Shown: positions 1 to 5,262 of the stretch, one piece after another
Position numbering within the stretch: position 1 is the stretch's first letter
How the letters are laid out: the number at the start of each line of letters is the position of its first letter
Source: Clostridiales bacterium
GTDB taxonomy: Bacteria > Bacillota > Clostridia > Peptostreptococcales > Anaerovoracaceae
NCBI GenBank assembly: GCA_009778945.1
Contig: WRFF01000119.1
Location: forward strand, 1 to 5,292
Direction of reading: 5' to 3'
DNA: 5,292 bases
Program-made: the position numbers and the translations under genes
Notes under the pieces: model-generated
The model's database searches: none
The model's input: the letters and a program-made list of their open reading frames with translations, nothing else
What the model was told of the DNA's origin: nothing

Positions 1-698
1 AACTTATCCTCACCGGAGGCAACGTAAATAAGACGCGCGCCCTTTACAAAGCTGTCGCAAAAGCGGGGAAGATTTTTGAGTTCGACCGTCTGACGCAAAC
101 GGAGCTCTTCGCATTCGCGGGCAAACGCTTCCGTCAGGCAAAACTCGCGATCCTGCCGTCGGTGCTGGAGGACTTTCTCGCGCGCACCGGCTACCTGGAC
201 AGGGATTCCCAAACCGACCTCTTCAAAGTGGATGGAGAAGCGCAGAAGATTGTGCTCTATGCGCAGACGGAAGGCAAAGGCGCCGTGACAACTGGCGACC
301 TCGACGACTGCCTCGGCGACAATCTTCAGACCGACATCTTCGCGCTGATCGACGCGGTCAGCGCCGGGGACAAAGGCAAAGCGATCCGCCTGCTCGAATA
401 CCGGCTCGAATCCGGGGAGAGCGTTTTCGCGCTGCTGCCCCGCGTCATCGACCAGTTTGAAACCATGCTCGGATGGAAAGAGATGGAGGGGAAGGGCGGG
501 TACGGCACCGCAAAACGGCTGGAGTTGCTGCCCGTGAAATTCGACTGGCAGATGAAAAAGCTTGGCGCGCTCTCCAAAAATTATTCGGCGGAAAAGCTCT
601 GCGCGATCCTGCGCCGCCTCTATGCGCTCGACAAGGATATCAAATCCGGGGATATCCCCGAACGCTTAGCGCTTACTCTGCTGGTCGCACAGATATAG
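1..698 (+). CDS. holA: DNA polymerase III subunit delta, C-terminal part (5' truncated by window edge)
   Basis: The delta subunit is part of the clamp-loader complex, where it binds and opens the beta sliding clamp during chromosome replication. The frame is open from position 3 to the TAG at 696-698, giving 231 visible codons. The family is usually about 340 residues, so roughly the first 110 (most of the AAA+-like domain I) lie outside the window. The visible part opens with a family-typical stretch (KTRALYKAVAKAGKIFEFDRL), where a lysine-rich strand leads into the 'F..L' linker. It continues through the small helical domain and ends in the alpha-helical collar domain, with the hallmark DIFALIDAVSAGDKGKAIRL and a closing RLALTLLVAQI. 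A GTG at 162 is an internal codon, not the start, because homology continues upstream of it. The next gene is convergent, so nothing is co-transcribed downstream. Assignment is by recall of family pattern, not by a search. Confidence 0.9.
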   Translation, partial: LILTGGNVNKTRALYKAVAKAGKIFEFDRLTQTELFAFAGKRFRQAKLAILPSVLEDFLARTGYLDRDSQTDLFKVDGEAQKIVLYAQTEGKGAVTTGDLDDCLGDNLQTDIFALIDAVSAGDKGKAIRLLEYRLESGESVFALLPRVIDQFETMLGWKEMEGKGGYGTAKRLELLPVKFDWQMKKLGALSKNYSAEKLCAILRRLYALDKDIKSGDIPERLALTLLVAQI

Positions 699-718
699 AG
701 AACGCTCTTTAACAAAGA

Positions 719-1129
719 TCAGGCTTTGACATCCTCAAACCCTTCCAGCGTACAACCCCTGCTTTTCAGCGCGGCGTCCATCTTTTCCCTGAAACGGCTT
801 TGCCCGCCGCCGGAAACCATCGTTACCGACACCGCCTTGCCTTCCGGCAATCGCGCCAGCAGGGCGTTGACCGCGGGCGGCGTGTGCCCCGCCCACACAG
901 GGGACATAAGGATCAGCCGGTCATACGCCGCCATATCCGCATCAAACGGCTCAATCGGCCATGCTTTGCCCCGTATCGAAGTAAAAGACCCGATCGTATA
1001 GGCCTTTATCGTACCGGGCCGGGCTACATCCCTGATTTCCAGGATATCGGCGGATTCCGCGGCGGCCAGTTCCTGCGCCAGCGCCTTTGTGTGGCCGGTA
1101 TAGGAGTAAAAAATTACAAGCGTTTTCAT
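719..1129 (-). CDS. Flavodoxin-like FMN-binding protein (short)
   Basis: This 136-residue protein is predicted to be a cytoplasmic single-domain flavodoxin-fold protein that binds FMN and carries electrons; its partner is unknown. Strand 1 (residues 2-8, KTLVIFY) leads into the phosphate-binding loop S9-Y-T-G-H-T14, which fits the S/T-x-T-G-x-T flavodoxin signature. A second FMN loop is at residues 76-85 (SPVWAGHTPP), a tryptophan-containing segment common in short flavodoxin-like proteins. A third is the glycine-rich SGGGQS at 106-111. At 136 residues it is slightly shorter than classical short-chain flavodoxins (about 140-150). The ATG at 1127-1129 is preceded by GGAGG at a 5-nt spacing (tcctcc at 1133-1138 on the plus strand), which fixes the start. 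It is transcribed alone from the divergent region shared with the transporter and ends tail-to-tail with holA. It could equally be a flavin-dependent reductase of the flavodoxin fold; no partner gene adjoins it. Confidence 0.85.
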   Translation of the reverse strand: MKTLVIFYSYTGHTKALAQELAAAESADILEIRDVARPGTIKAYTIGSFTSIRGKAWPIEPFDADMAAYDRLILMSPVWAGHTPPAVNALLARLPEGKAVSVTMVSGGGQSRFREKMDAALKSRGCTLEGFEDVKA

Positions 1130-1195
1130 ATATCCTCCATATTTTCTTAATTTTCAACAATATTAATATAATTATATCATCTATACCATTGATTT

Positions 1196-1225
1196 TTGTG
1201 TTAGTATTATCGTGAAAAATATAAA
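1196..1225 (+). promoter_or_regulatory. Candidate sigma-A promoter for the transporter operon
   Basis: TTGTGT (1196-1201) and TATAAA (1220-1225) are separated by 18 bases. The -10 matches consensus at five of six positions and the -35 at only three, so this is a moderate candidate at best. A start near 1232 would leave a leader of about 63 nt before the transporter ATG. The promoter lies inside the ATCGTGA/TCACGAT inverted repeat, which would suit regulation of it. Confidence 0.3.
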
Positions 1226-1253
1226 CTGTCCGGAGGGGCAGAGGCATCACGAT
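1209..1253. repeat. Widely spaced perfect 7-bp inverted repeat with inner hairpin
   Basis: ATCGTGA (1209-1215) and TCACGAT (1247-1253) are perfect reverse complements separated by 31 bases. Inside the gap, CTGTCC (1226-1231) and GGGCAG (1236-1241) can form a 6-bp stem, with one G-U pair, around the loop GGAG (1232-1235). The arms flank the candidate -10 of the transporter operon. They could be paired operator half-sites, or part of leader RNA structure if transcription starts upstream of 1209. The repeat is seen directly; any role is inference. Confidence 0.35.
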
Positions 1254-1294
1254 GAGGCGTTCTAGTTATCCGCCGGAATGATAGGAGGCAAAAC

Positions 1295-2620
1295 ATGAAC
1301 CCATTAACTCTTACATCGGGAATTGCACTGATCATAGCTGTTTTTTGCTGGATCAAAAAACCATTCGGTATACCTTTTTCAATTACAGGATTTATATTTC
1401 TCGCCATCAACGCAATAGCCGGCGTTCCGATCACCACGGCGTTTTCGGGGTATACGAGCACCGGGTTCTGGACACTCGTGCCGGCGCTGTTCTTCGGGTT
1501 TGCGCTTGCGTCTACGGGCCTCGGAAAGCGCATCGCCTACGTCCTGCTGAAGCGGTTGAAAAACCCGACGCTTCCCAAGCTGATCGTCATATTTTTCATC
1601 GTGGGTATGATCCTGTCGCTTCTGACGCCTTCCATGGTCGTCCGCGTTGTGATCATCATACCCATCGCATTGAGCTGCGCCCAGCTTTGCGGGTTCGGCA
1701 AAGGGACGAAAGAGCGGTCGATACTCCTGATTTCGGTCTGGTTCGCGGCGGTCGTACCCGGAAACGCCTGGCCGAACGGTTCGCTTAACGGGCCGATCTA
1801 CACAGGTATGTTCGCGAGTTCCGGGCTCGGTGAAATTTCCTTTACCCCGTGGGTACAGGCCGCGCTGCTGCCGATATTCCTGACGGTCATCCTGACGCTT
1901 ATATTCGGGTTTCTTGTCAACAGGTCGAAGGAGAAAACGACGCTTGACGTGACGAACTTCCAATCCGCGTTTTCCGACATCGGCCCCATTTCAAGGTCGG
2001 AGATCGCGACAGGGATCATCCTCATCATCTGTTTTGCGCTCTTTGTGACGAGAGAACTGCACCATATTCCGGACGCTGTCGTCTGCGTGGCGGGATTGAT
2101 CGCGCTCTTTATTTTCGGCGTGATTAAGACGAAAGACCTCGGCCCCGGGATCAGTTGGGATTTTGCACTCTTCATGGGCGGCGCGCTCGGCTACGGAGCG
2201 ATCTTTGATTATACGGGCCTCTCCAAATGGCTGGTCGGCATTATTTCTCCCGCGGTTGCGCCGGTAGCCGGAAACTCCGTGGGGCTGTTCCTGATCCTGG
2301 CGCTCATCGTCATGTTCCTTTGGCGTTTTGTCGATATCGCAACATTTGTCCCGACCGCCGCGATCGTGATTGCGATGATTCCGGGATTCTCGAAGGAATT
2401 CGGCATCAACCCCTATGTCTGGATCCCGATCCTCATCCTGGCGCAAAACACCTTCCTGATGAGCTACACGAATATGTTTGCGCTCGTCGCGGAAGAAAAC
2501 ATGGGCGACGCCGGTTGGGACAAAAAGACCTTTTCCAAATACAGCTTTGTGTACTGCGGCGCCGCAATTGTGGCCGTAGCCGTTGCGCTGCCGTATTGGA
2601 CAGGCCAGGGCCTGATATAA
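1295..2620 (+). CDS. DASS/SLC13-family anion transporter (di/tricarboxylate or aromatic acid transporter-like)
   Basis: This 441-residue polytopic inner-membrane protein probably moves an organic anion across the membrane, by cation symport or anion exchange. Hydrophobic segments lie near residues 4-20, 26-42, 57-74, 95-110, 113-130, 142-155, 186-208, 237-252, 260-277, 288-304, 326-342, 348-362, 371-388 and 415-433. This layout, with two re-entrant hairpins, is typical of the divalent anion:Na+ symporter family. Family-like stretches include FALASTGLGKRIAYVLLKRL (69-88) and ISWDFALFMGG (286-296), the latter starting the second half. The first hairpin reads T-P-S-M-V-V-R (111-117), resembling the PSNTAR motif of CitT-type members but with the Asn and Thr of the SNT signature replaced. 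The second-half counterpart (WRFVDIATFVPTA, 343-355) also lacks SNT. The start is set by AGGAGG at 1283-1288. The decarboxylase follows 101 bp downstream on the same strand with no terminator between, so its substrate is likely the transported anion. The family call is firm; the substrate is unknown. Confidence 0.82.
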   Translation: MNPLTLTSGIALIIAVFCWIKKPFGIPFSITGFIFLAINAIAGVPITTAFSGYTSTGFWTLVPALFFGFALASTGLGKRIAYVLLKRLKNPTLPKLIVIFFIVGMILSLLTPSMVVRVVIIIPIALSCAQLCGFGKGTKERSILLISVWFAAVVPGNAWPNGSLNGPIYTGMFASSGLGEISFTPWVQAALLPIFLTVILTLIFGFLVNRSKEKTTLDVTNFQSAFSDIGPISRSEIATGIILIICFALFVTRELHHIPDAVVCVAGLIALFIFGVIKTKDLGPGISWDFALFMGGALGYGAIFDYTGLSKWLVGIISPAVAPVAGNSVGLFLILALIVMFLWRFVDIATFVPTAAIVIAMIPGFSKEFGINPYVWIPILILAQNTFLMSYTNMFALVAEENMGDAGWDKKTFSKYSFVYCGAAIVAVAVALPYWTGQGLI

Positions 2621-2704
2621 ATTCAAAGTTTATTCTCCGTAGTGGAAGTTTTCATTATGGAAAATATATCGGCAAATAACCGCATAACTATTACTTATTT
2701 TAAT

Positions 2705-2721
2705 AAAGGAGGATCGATCCT
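2705..2721 (+). promoter_or_regulatory. Ribosome binding site of the decarboxylase, overlapped by a 12-bp palindrome
   Basis: AAAGGAGG at 2705-2712 is a strong Shine-Dalgarno sequence 9 nt before the ATG at 2722. A perfect palindrome, AGGATCGATCCT (2710-2721), begins inside it and runs to the base before the start codon. As RNA it could form only a 4-bp stem with a 4-nt loop that would partly mask the site. The rest of the 101-bp gap (2621-2704) shows no terminator and no convincing promoter, so co-transcription with the transporter is the simplest reading. Confidence 0.55.
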
Positions 2722-3708
2722 ATGAAAAAAATCGCATTGGAAGAAGCCTATGTAGTGCCAAATGTAGCGCAATGGACGCCGCAGGTAAACGGCCTCCCCG
2801 AATTTGGCCTTTGCCGTCCGGCGCTTGAAGACTTGGCGGAAGGCCGTTTGAGAGCGATGGACGAAGGCGAGATCGAAATTTCGGTCGTGTCCCCCACCAC
2901 CCCCGGGCCGCAGGGGTTTGTAGACGCTTCGCTGGAAGCGGAGCTTTCCAAAAAGTGGAACGAATATGTCGCAAACGCGATAGAACCGAATAAGAAAAGG
3001 CTGAAAGCGTTCGCCGCGCTGCCGATGAGAAACCCCGACGAAGCGATCAAAGAACTCACCCGCGCCGTGAAGGATCTCGGCATGGTCGGCGCGCTGCTCA
3101 ACGGATATGACAATGCCGGTGAAAATACAAACACACCGATCTACTACGACCTGCCGCAGTATGTCGACTTTTGGAAGGCTGCGGCCGATCTGGATGTGCC
3201 TGTTTACCTCCATCCGCGCGTCGTGCCCCCGGGCCGGGAAACCACCTACAAACCCTATCCGGAACTCGAAGGCGCCGCATGGGGATTCCATGTCGAAACC
3301 GCCGAGCATATCCTGAGGATCATCCTGAGCGGGTTGTATGACAAGGTGCCGAACGTTAAAATCGTGATCGGCCATCTGGGCGAATTCCTTCCCTACTGGG
3401 CATGGCGCATAGACCATCGTTTTGAATTGGAAGGGCGCCGTCAGTTGATGGCGGACGCCGGCCGGCCGATCAAACACGATGTGACCGATTACGTCAGGAA
3501 GCTGTATATCACGACCAGCGGCATGTTCTATACGCCGGGCCTCAAGCATGTGCTTGAAGTGATGCCGCTTGACCATGTCATGTACTCCGTCGACCATCCT
3601 TATGAAAGCTGCGTCGTGGGCAATGAGTGGTGGAAAACCCTGGATCTTCCGCAGGATATGCTTCAAGCGATCGGATTCGATAACGCCGCGAAACTTCTGA
3701 AGCTGTAA
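2722..3708 (+). CDS. Amidohydrolase-superfamily decarboxylase (gamma-resorcylate / 2,3-dihydroxybenzoate decarboxylase-like)
   Basis: This 328-residue cytoplasmic TIM-barrel enzyme is predicted to remove the carboxyl group of a hydroxybenzoate-type acid without oxidation, using one divalent metal ion. It resembles gamma-resorcylate decarboxylase along its whole length and matches the family length (about 325-340). The metal-site pattern is intact: E7 in ALEEAY, H164 in YLHPR, H218 and E221 in IGHLGE, and D291 in SVDHPYE. R229 in WRIDHR and the ITTSG strand are also family features. H164, H218 and R229 fall at the same residue numbers I recall for the Rhizobium enzyme. The first motif reads E-E-A rather than E-E-H, as I recall for fungal 2,3-dihydroxybenzoate decarboxylase. 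There is no signal peptide. The gene follows the anion transporter and ends in a strong terminator, suggesting a two-gene uptake-decarboxylation unit. Related subgroups act on salicylate, 5-carboxyvanillate or carboxymuconate semialdehyde, so the substrate stays open; a hydrolase role is less likely. Confidence 0.85.
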   Translation: MKKIALEEAYVVPNVAQWTPQVNGLPEFGLCRPALEDLAEGRLRAMDEGEIEISVVSPTTPGPQGFVDASLEAELSKKWNEYVANAIEPNKKRLKAFAALPMRNPDEAIKELTRAVKDLGMVGALLNGYDNAGENTNTPIYYDLPQYVDFWKAAADLDVPVYLHPRVVPPGRETTYKPYPELEGAAWGFHVETAEHILRIILSGLYDKVPNVKIVIGHLGEFLPYWAWRIDHRFELEGRRQLMADAGRPIKHDVTDYVRKLYITTSGMFYTPGLKHVLEVMPLDHVMYSVDHPYESCVVGNEWWKTLDLPQDMLQAIGFDNAAKLLKL

Positions 3709-3731
3709 ACGCTGTTTCTTAAAATCCTGAT

Positions 3732-3761
3732 AAGCGGGCGGTGACATCACCGCCTGCTTTT
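3732..3761 (+). terminator. Rho-independent terminator of the transporter-decarboxylase operon
   Basis: A 12-bp stem pairs 3732-3743 with 3748-3759 around the loop ACAT; all pairs are canonical except one G-U (3736/3755). It is GC-rich at its core and followed by TTTT, counting the last stem bases. It lies 23 nt after the decarboxylase stop. The arsM stop lies 22 nt away on the other strand, so the same hairpin could also end arsM transcripts. On that strand the stem is followed by TATCAGG rather than a T run, so termination in that direction should be weaker. Confidence 0.88.
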
Positions 3762-3783
3762 GCGTTCGGGCGGAAAAGGCCCG

Positions 3784-4875
3784 TCAGCAGCACGAACCTG
3801 TTTCGGGCTCACCGCCGCCATGGCCCGTCCCGCATCCGCCGAATATTCCATAATGCACGGAGCGGTCGCCAACCACCTTGAACGCTTTTCGATACCGCGT
3901 ATTGGCGAGTATGGAGGCCGTGTTTCCGCAGACGAGCATCGGCTTCCCCGTGAAAAAGCGGTGATGGTCGTCAAGGTCGAAGAAATGGGGATGCCCCGGG
4001 ATACTGCCGTCATAATACGCCGTCTGTCCGTAATCCTCACAAACATCCTCCAGGTCATCGAGTTTGAAAGCCCGTATTGTCCGCGATGAAAACGCCGCAA
4101 ACCCGAGCATCTCCTCGACTTTTCCGTCGCCCAAATCCAGATTGCGGATGTCCGTATAACGGAAATCCGCCCATCCGCTCGCCGCCATGATCCGGCGGAA
4201 ATCCTCCGTATAAAGCGTGCCGGCCAAACACTCGCTGCGCAGCACGGGGTCGCCCGCAAGCGATTCGGGAATCCGCCTGTCCGCGAAAACGTCCGAAAAG
4301 AACAGTTCGCCGCCCGGTCTGAGAACGCGGTATATCTCCCTGAATACCTGCTCCTTGGCGGGAGAGAGGTTGATCACACAATTCGAGATCACAACATCCA
4401 CACTGTTGTCCTCTATCCCGAGTGATTTCAAGTCTTCAATATACCCTTGCAAAAATTTTACGTTGGACGACTTAAAACCAAAACGCCCGCGCTGTTCGTC
4501 CTGATATTTCTTCGCGACTTCTATCTGCTCCGTCGTCATATCGACACCGATCGAACACCCCGACTCACCGGCCAGCTTTGACGCGATATACACATCCCGG
4601 CCCGTCCCGCAGCCCAAGTCAAGTACGGTCATACCTTCCAACAGCGGCGGCAAAGGCGAGCCGCAGCCGTAAAATTTATTCATGATCCCGTCCGCGATCA
4701 AAGGCAAGATATCCCGGATTTCCGCAGGCGGCTTGTCCGTGCAGCAGCACGCGCCGGAGACCAGGTCCTCATTGCTTTTCAGTTGTTTCCCGTAATACTC
4801 TTTTACGTGTTCGAGTACGGACGCTTCGCCGCAGCAATCATCCGACGCGCAGCAATCCTTATTATTTTCGTTCAT
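3784..4875 (-). CDS. arsM: Arsenite S-adenosylmethionine methyltransferase
   Basis: ArsM transfers methyl groups from S-adenosylmethionine to trivalent arsenic, giving mono-, di- and trimethylated species, in the cytoplasm. Counting from the ATG at 4873-4875 (363 residues), the SAM-binding site is DLGCGTG (86-92) with acidic D112 after strand 2 (IGVDMT). The three catalytic cysteines expected of ArsM are present: C71 in FYGCGSPLP, C166 in SNCVINLSP and C216 in SECLAG. A further cluster, CCC at 43-45, matches the fourth conserved cysteine region. The N terminus has two extra CC pairs (8-9, 14-15) and the protein ends in GSCC (362-363), so both tails are cysteine-rich. The C-terminal arsenic-methyltransferase domain appears complete, ending in HYGIFGGCG. 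A GTG directly upstream (4876-4878) could also start; GGGAGG at 4885-4890 is 9 nt from ATG and 6 nt from GTG. The gene overlaps the end of arsR and is probably translationally coupled to it. Confidence 0.95.
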   Translation of the reverse strand: MNENNKDCCASDDCCGEASVLEHVKEYYGKQLKSNEDLVSGACCCTDKPPAEIRDILPLIADGIMNKFYGCGSPLPPLLEGMTVLDLGCGTGRDVYIASKLAGESGCSIGVDMTTEQIEVAKKYQDEQRGRFGFKSSNVKFLQGYIEDLKSLGIEDNSVDVVISNCVINLSPAKEQVFREIYRVLRPGGELFFSDVFADRRIPESLAGDPVLRSECLAGTLYTEDFRRIMAASGWADFRYTDIRNLDLGDGKVEEMLGFAAFSSRTIRAFKLDDLEDVCEDYGQTAYYDGSIPGHPHFFDLDDHHRFFTGKPMLVCGNTASILANTRYRKAFKVVGDRSVHYGIFGGCGTGHGGGEPETGSCC

Positions 4876-5200
4876 CACAGCAATCCTCCCTACAGGTTAT
4901 TTCGCGACAGATACAATTTTCCTTTGTGGCCGTGGCCTCTTCCAGAAAGGCCCGCAAGTTTTGCGCTGTTTCGTCATTCAAAGAGTAGTACGTCCATCGG
5001 CCCTCTTTGCGCCCGCTTACCAGCCCGCTCTCGCAAAGCGTCTTCATGTGATGCGAAAGCGTCGGCTGTGTGATATGGAACTTCTCCAAAATCACACAGG
5101 CGCATAACTCGCCGCAGGAAAGCATATCTGCGATCATCAGCCTGCTCGGGTCAGACAGCGCTTTGAAAAGCCGCGCATACTCTTTATATTTTTCATCCAT
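4862..5200 (-). CDS. arsR: ArsR/SmtB-family arsenic-responsive repressor
   Basis: This 112-residue dimeric winged-helix repressor should bind the operator upstream of its own gene and release it when As(III) or Sb(III) binds. The N-terminal part has the family pattern FKALSDPSRL (12-21). It is followed by GELCACVILE (30-39), the ELCxC metal-binding motif of ArsR with C33 and C35, plus C29 nearby. The recognition helix is about 44-57 (TQPTLSHHMKTLCE), followed by the beta wing GLVSGRKEGRWTYYSL (59-74). The C-terminal tail is unusual in holding five more cysteines (C96, C98, C103, C107, C108). The ATG at 5198-5200 is preceded by GAGGTG (5206-5211 on the plus strand) at 5 nt spacing. It is the first gene of the arsRM operon, and its last codons overlap the arsM start by 14 nt. 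Assignment to arsenic rather than another metal rests on the ELCxC motif and the arsM neighbour. Confidence 0.93.
   Translation of the reverse strand: MDEKYKEYARLFKALSDPSRLMIADMLSCGELCACVILEKFHITQPTLSHHMKTLCESGLVSGRKEGRWTYYSLNDETAQNLRAFLEEATATKENCICREITCREDCCDERK
4885..4890 (-). promoter_or_regulatory. Ribosome binding site of arsM inside arsR
   Basis: GGGAGG on the minus strand lies within the last codons of arsR. It is the only strong Shine-Dalgarno sequence near the arsM start and serves either the ATG (9 nt spacing) or the GTG (6 nt spacing). Its position inside arsR supports translational coupling. Confidence 0.75.
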
Positions 5201-5213
5201 CCTTTCACCTCAC

Positions 5214-5229
5214 ATAGATATATATCTAT
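5214..5229. promoter_or_regulatory. Likely ArsR operator, perfect 16-bp palindrome
   Basis: ATAGATATATATCTAT is a perfect inverted repeat centred between 5221 and 5222. It sits 4 bases downstream of the -10 element, across the expected transcription start, and ends just upstream of the arsR ribosome binding site. AT-rich palindromes of the ATA...TAT type are typical ArsR/SmtB operators. Binding here would block promoter opening or escape. An additional GATA half-repeat adjoins it at about 5228-5233 (minus-strand reading). Confidence 0.75.
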
Positions 5230-5233
5230 CTAT

Positions 5234-5262
5234 ATAATAAACAATACATAGACGCTTGTCAA
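5234..5262 (-). promoter_or_regulatory. Sigma-A promoter of the arsR-arsM operon
   Basis: On the minus strand, TTGACA (5257-5262) is a perfect -35 and TATTAT (5234-5239) a five-of-six -10, separated by the optimal 17 bases. The expected start of transcription is near 5227, inside the palindromic operator. This is a strong promoter that would need repression, which fits autoregulation by ArsR. Confidence 0.85.

Larger units (their letters stand above)
1130..1294. promoter_or_regulatory. Divergent intergenic promoter region (flavodoxin-like gene / transporter)
   Basis: These 165 bases separate two divergently transcribed genes and must carry both promoters. The half next to the flavodoxin gene (about 1139-1225) is extremely AT-rich. 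It contains TATAAT on the minus strand (ATTATA at 1171-1176) as a possible -10, but no convincing -35 sits 16-18 bases upstream, so that promoter is not assigned. The half next to the transporter is GC-richer and contains a possible leader with inverted repeats (1209-1253). The transporter's ribosome binding site AGGAGG is at 1283-1288, 6 nt before its ATG. Confidence 0.6.

Noticed and set aside
473..712. Plus-strand open frame overlapping holA
   Set aside because: It is out of frame within holA, whose C-terminal domain is well conserved in its own frame.
713..728. CAAAG...CTTTG hairpin between holA and the flavodoxin-like gene
   Set aside because: Only 5 weak pairs and no T run, so it is not a credible terminator; none was found in the roughly 20-bp gap.
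1160..1176. Overlapping AT palindromes (ATATTAATAT and TATAATTATA)
   Set aside because: In a stretch that is nearly all A and T such palindromes are expected by chance; they may only reflect the promoter's AT richness.
1991..2626. Minus-strand open frame of 211 codons opposite the transporter
   Set aside because: It is highly charged, low-complexity and antisense to a clear membrane protein; it looks like a shadow of the transporter's codon pattern.
2649..2664. TTTTC-attatg-GAAAA hairpin between transporter and decarboxylase
   Set aside because: Five AT-rich pairs with no following T run do not make a terminator.
2695..3750. Long minus-strand open frame (351 codons) opposite the decarboxylase
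   Set aside because: It is antisense to a gene with an intact family active site, its composition (rich in Arg, His, Phe) resembles no family I recognise, and no ribosome binding site supports it. High-GC third positions readily leave antisense frames open.
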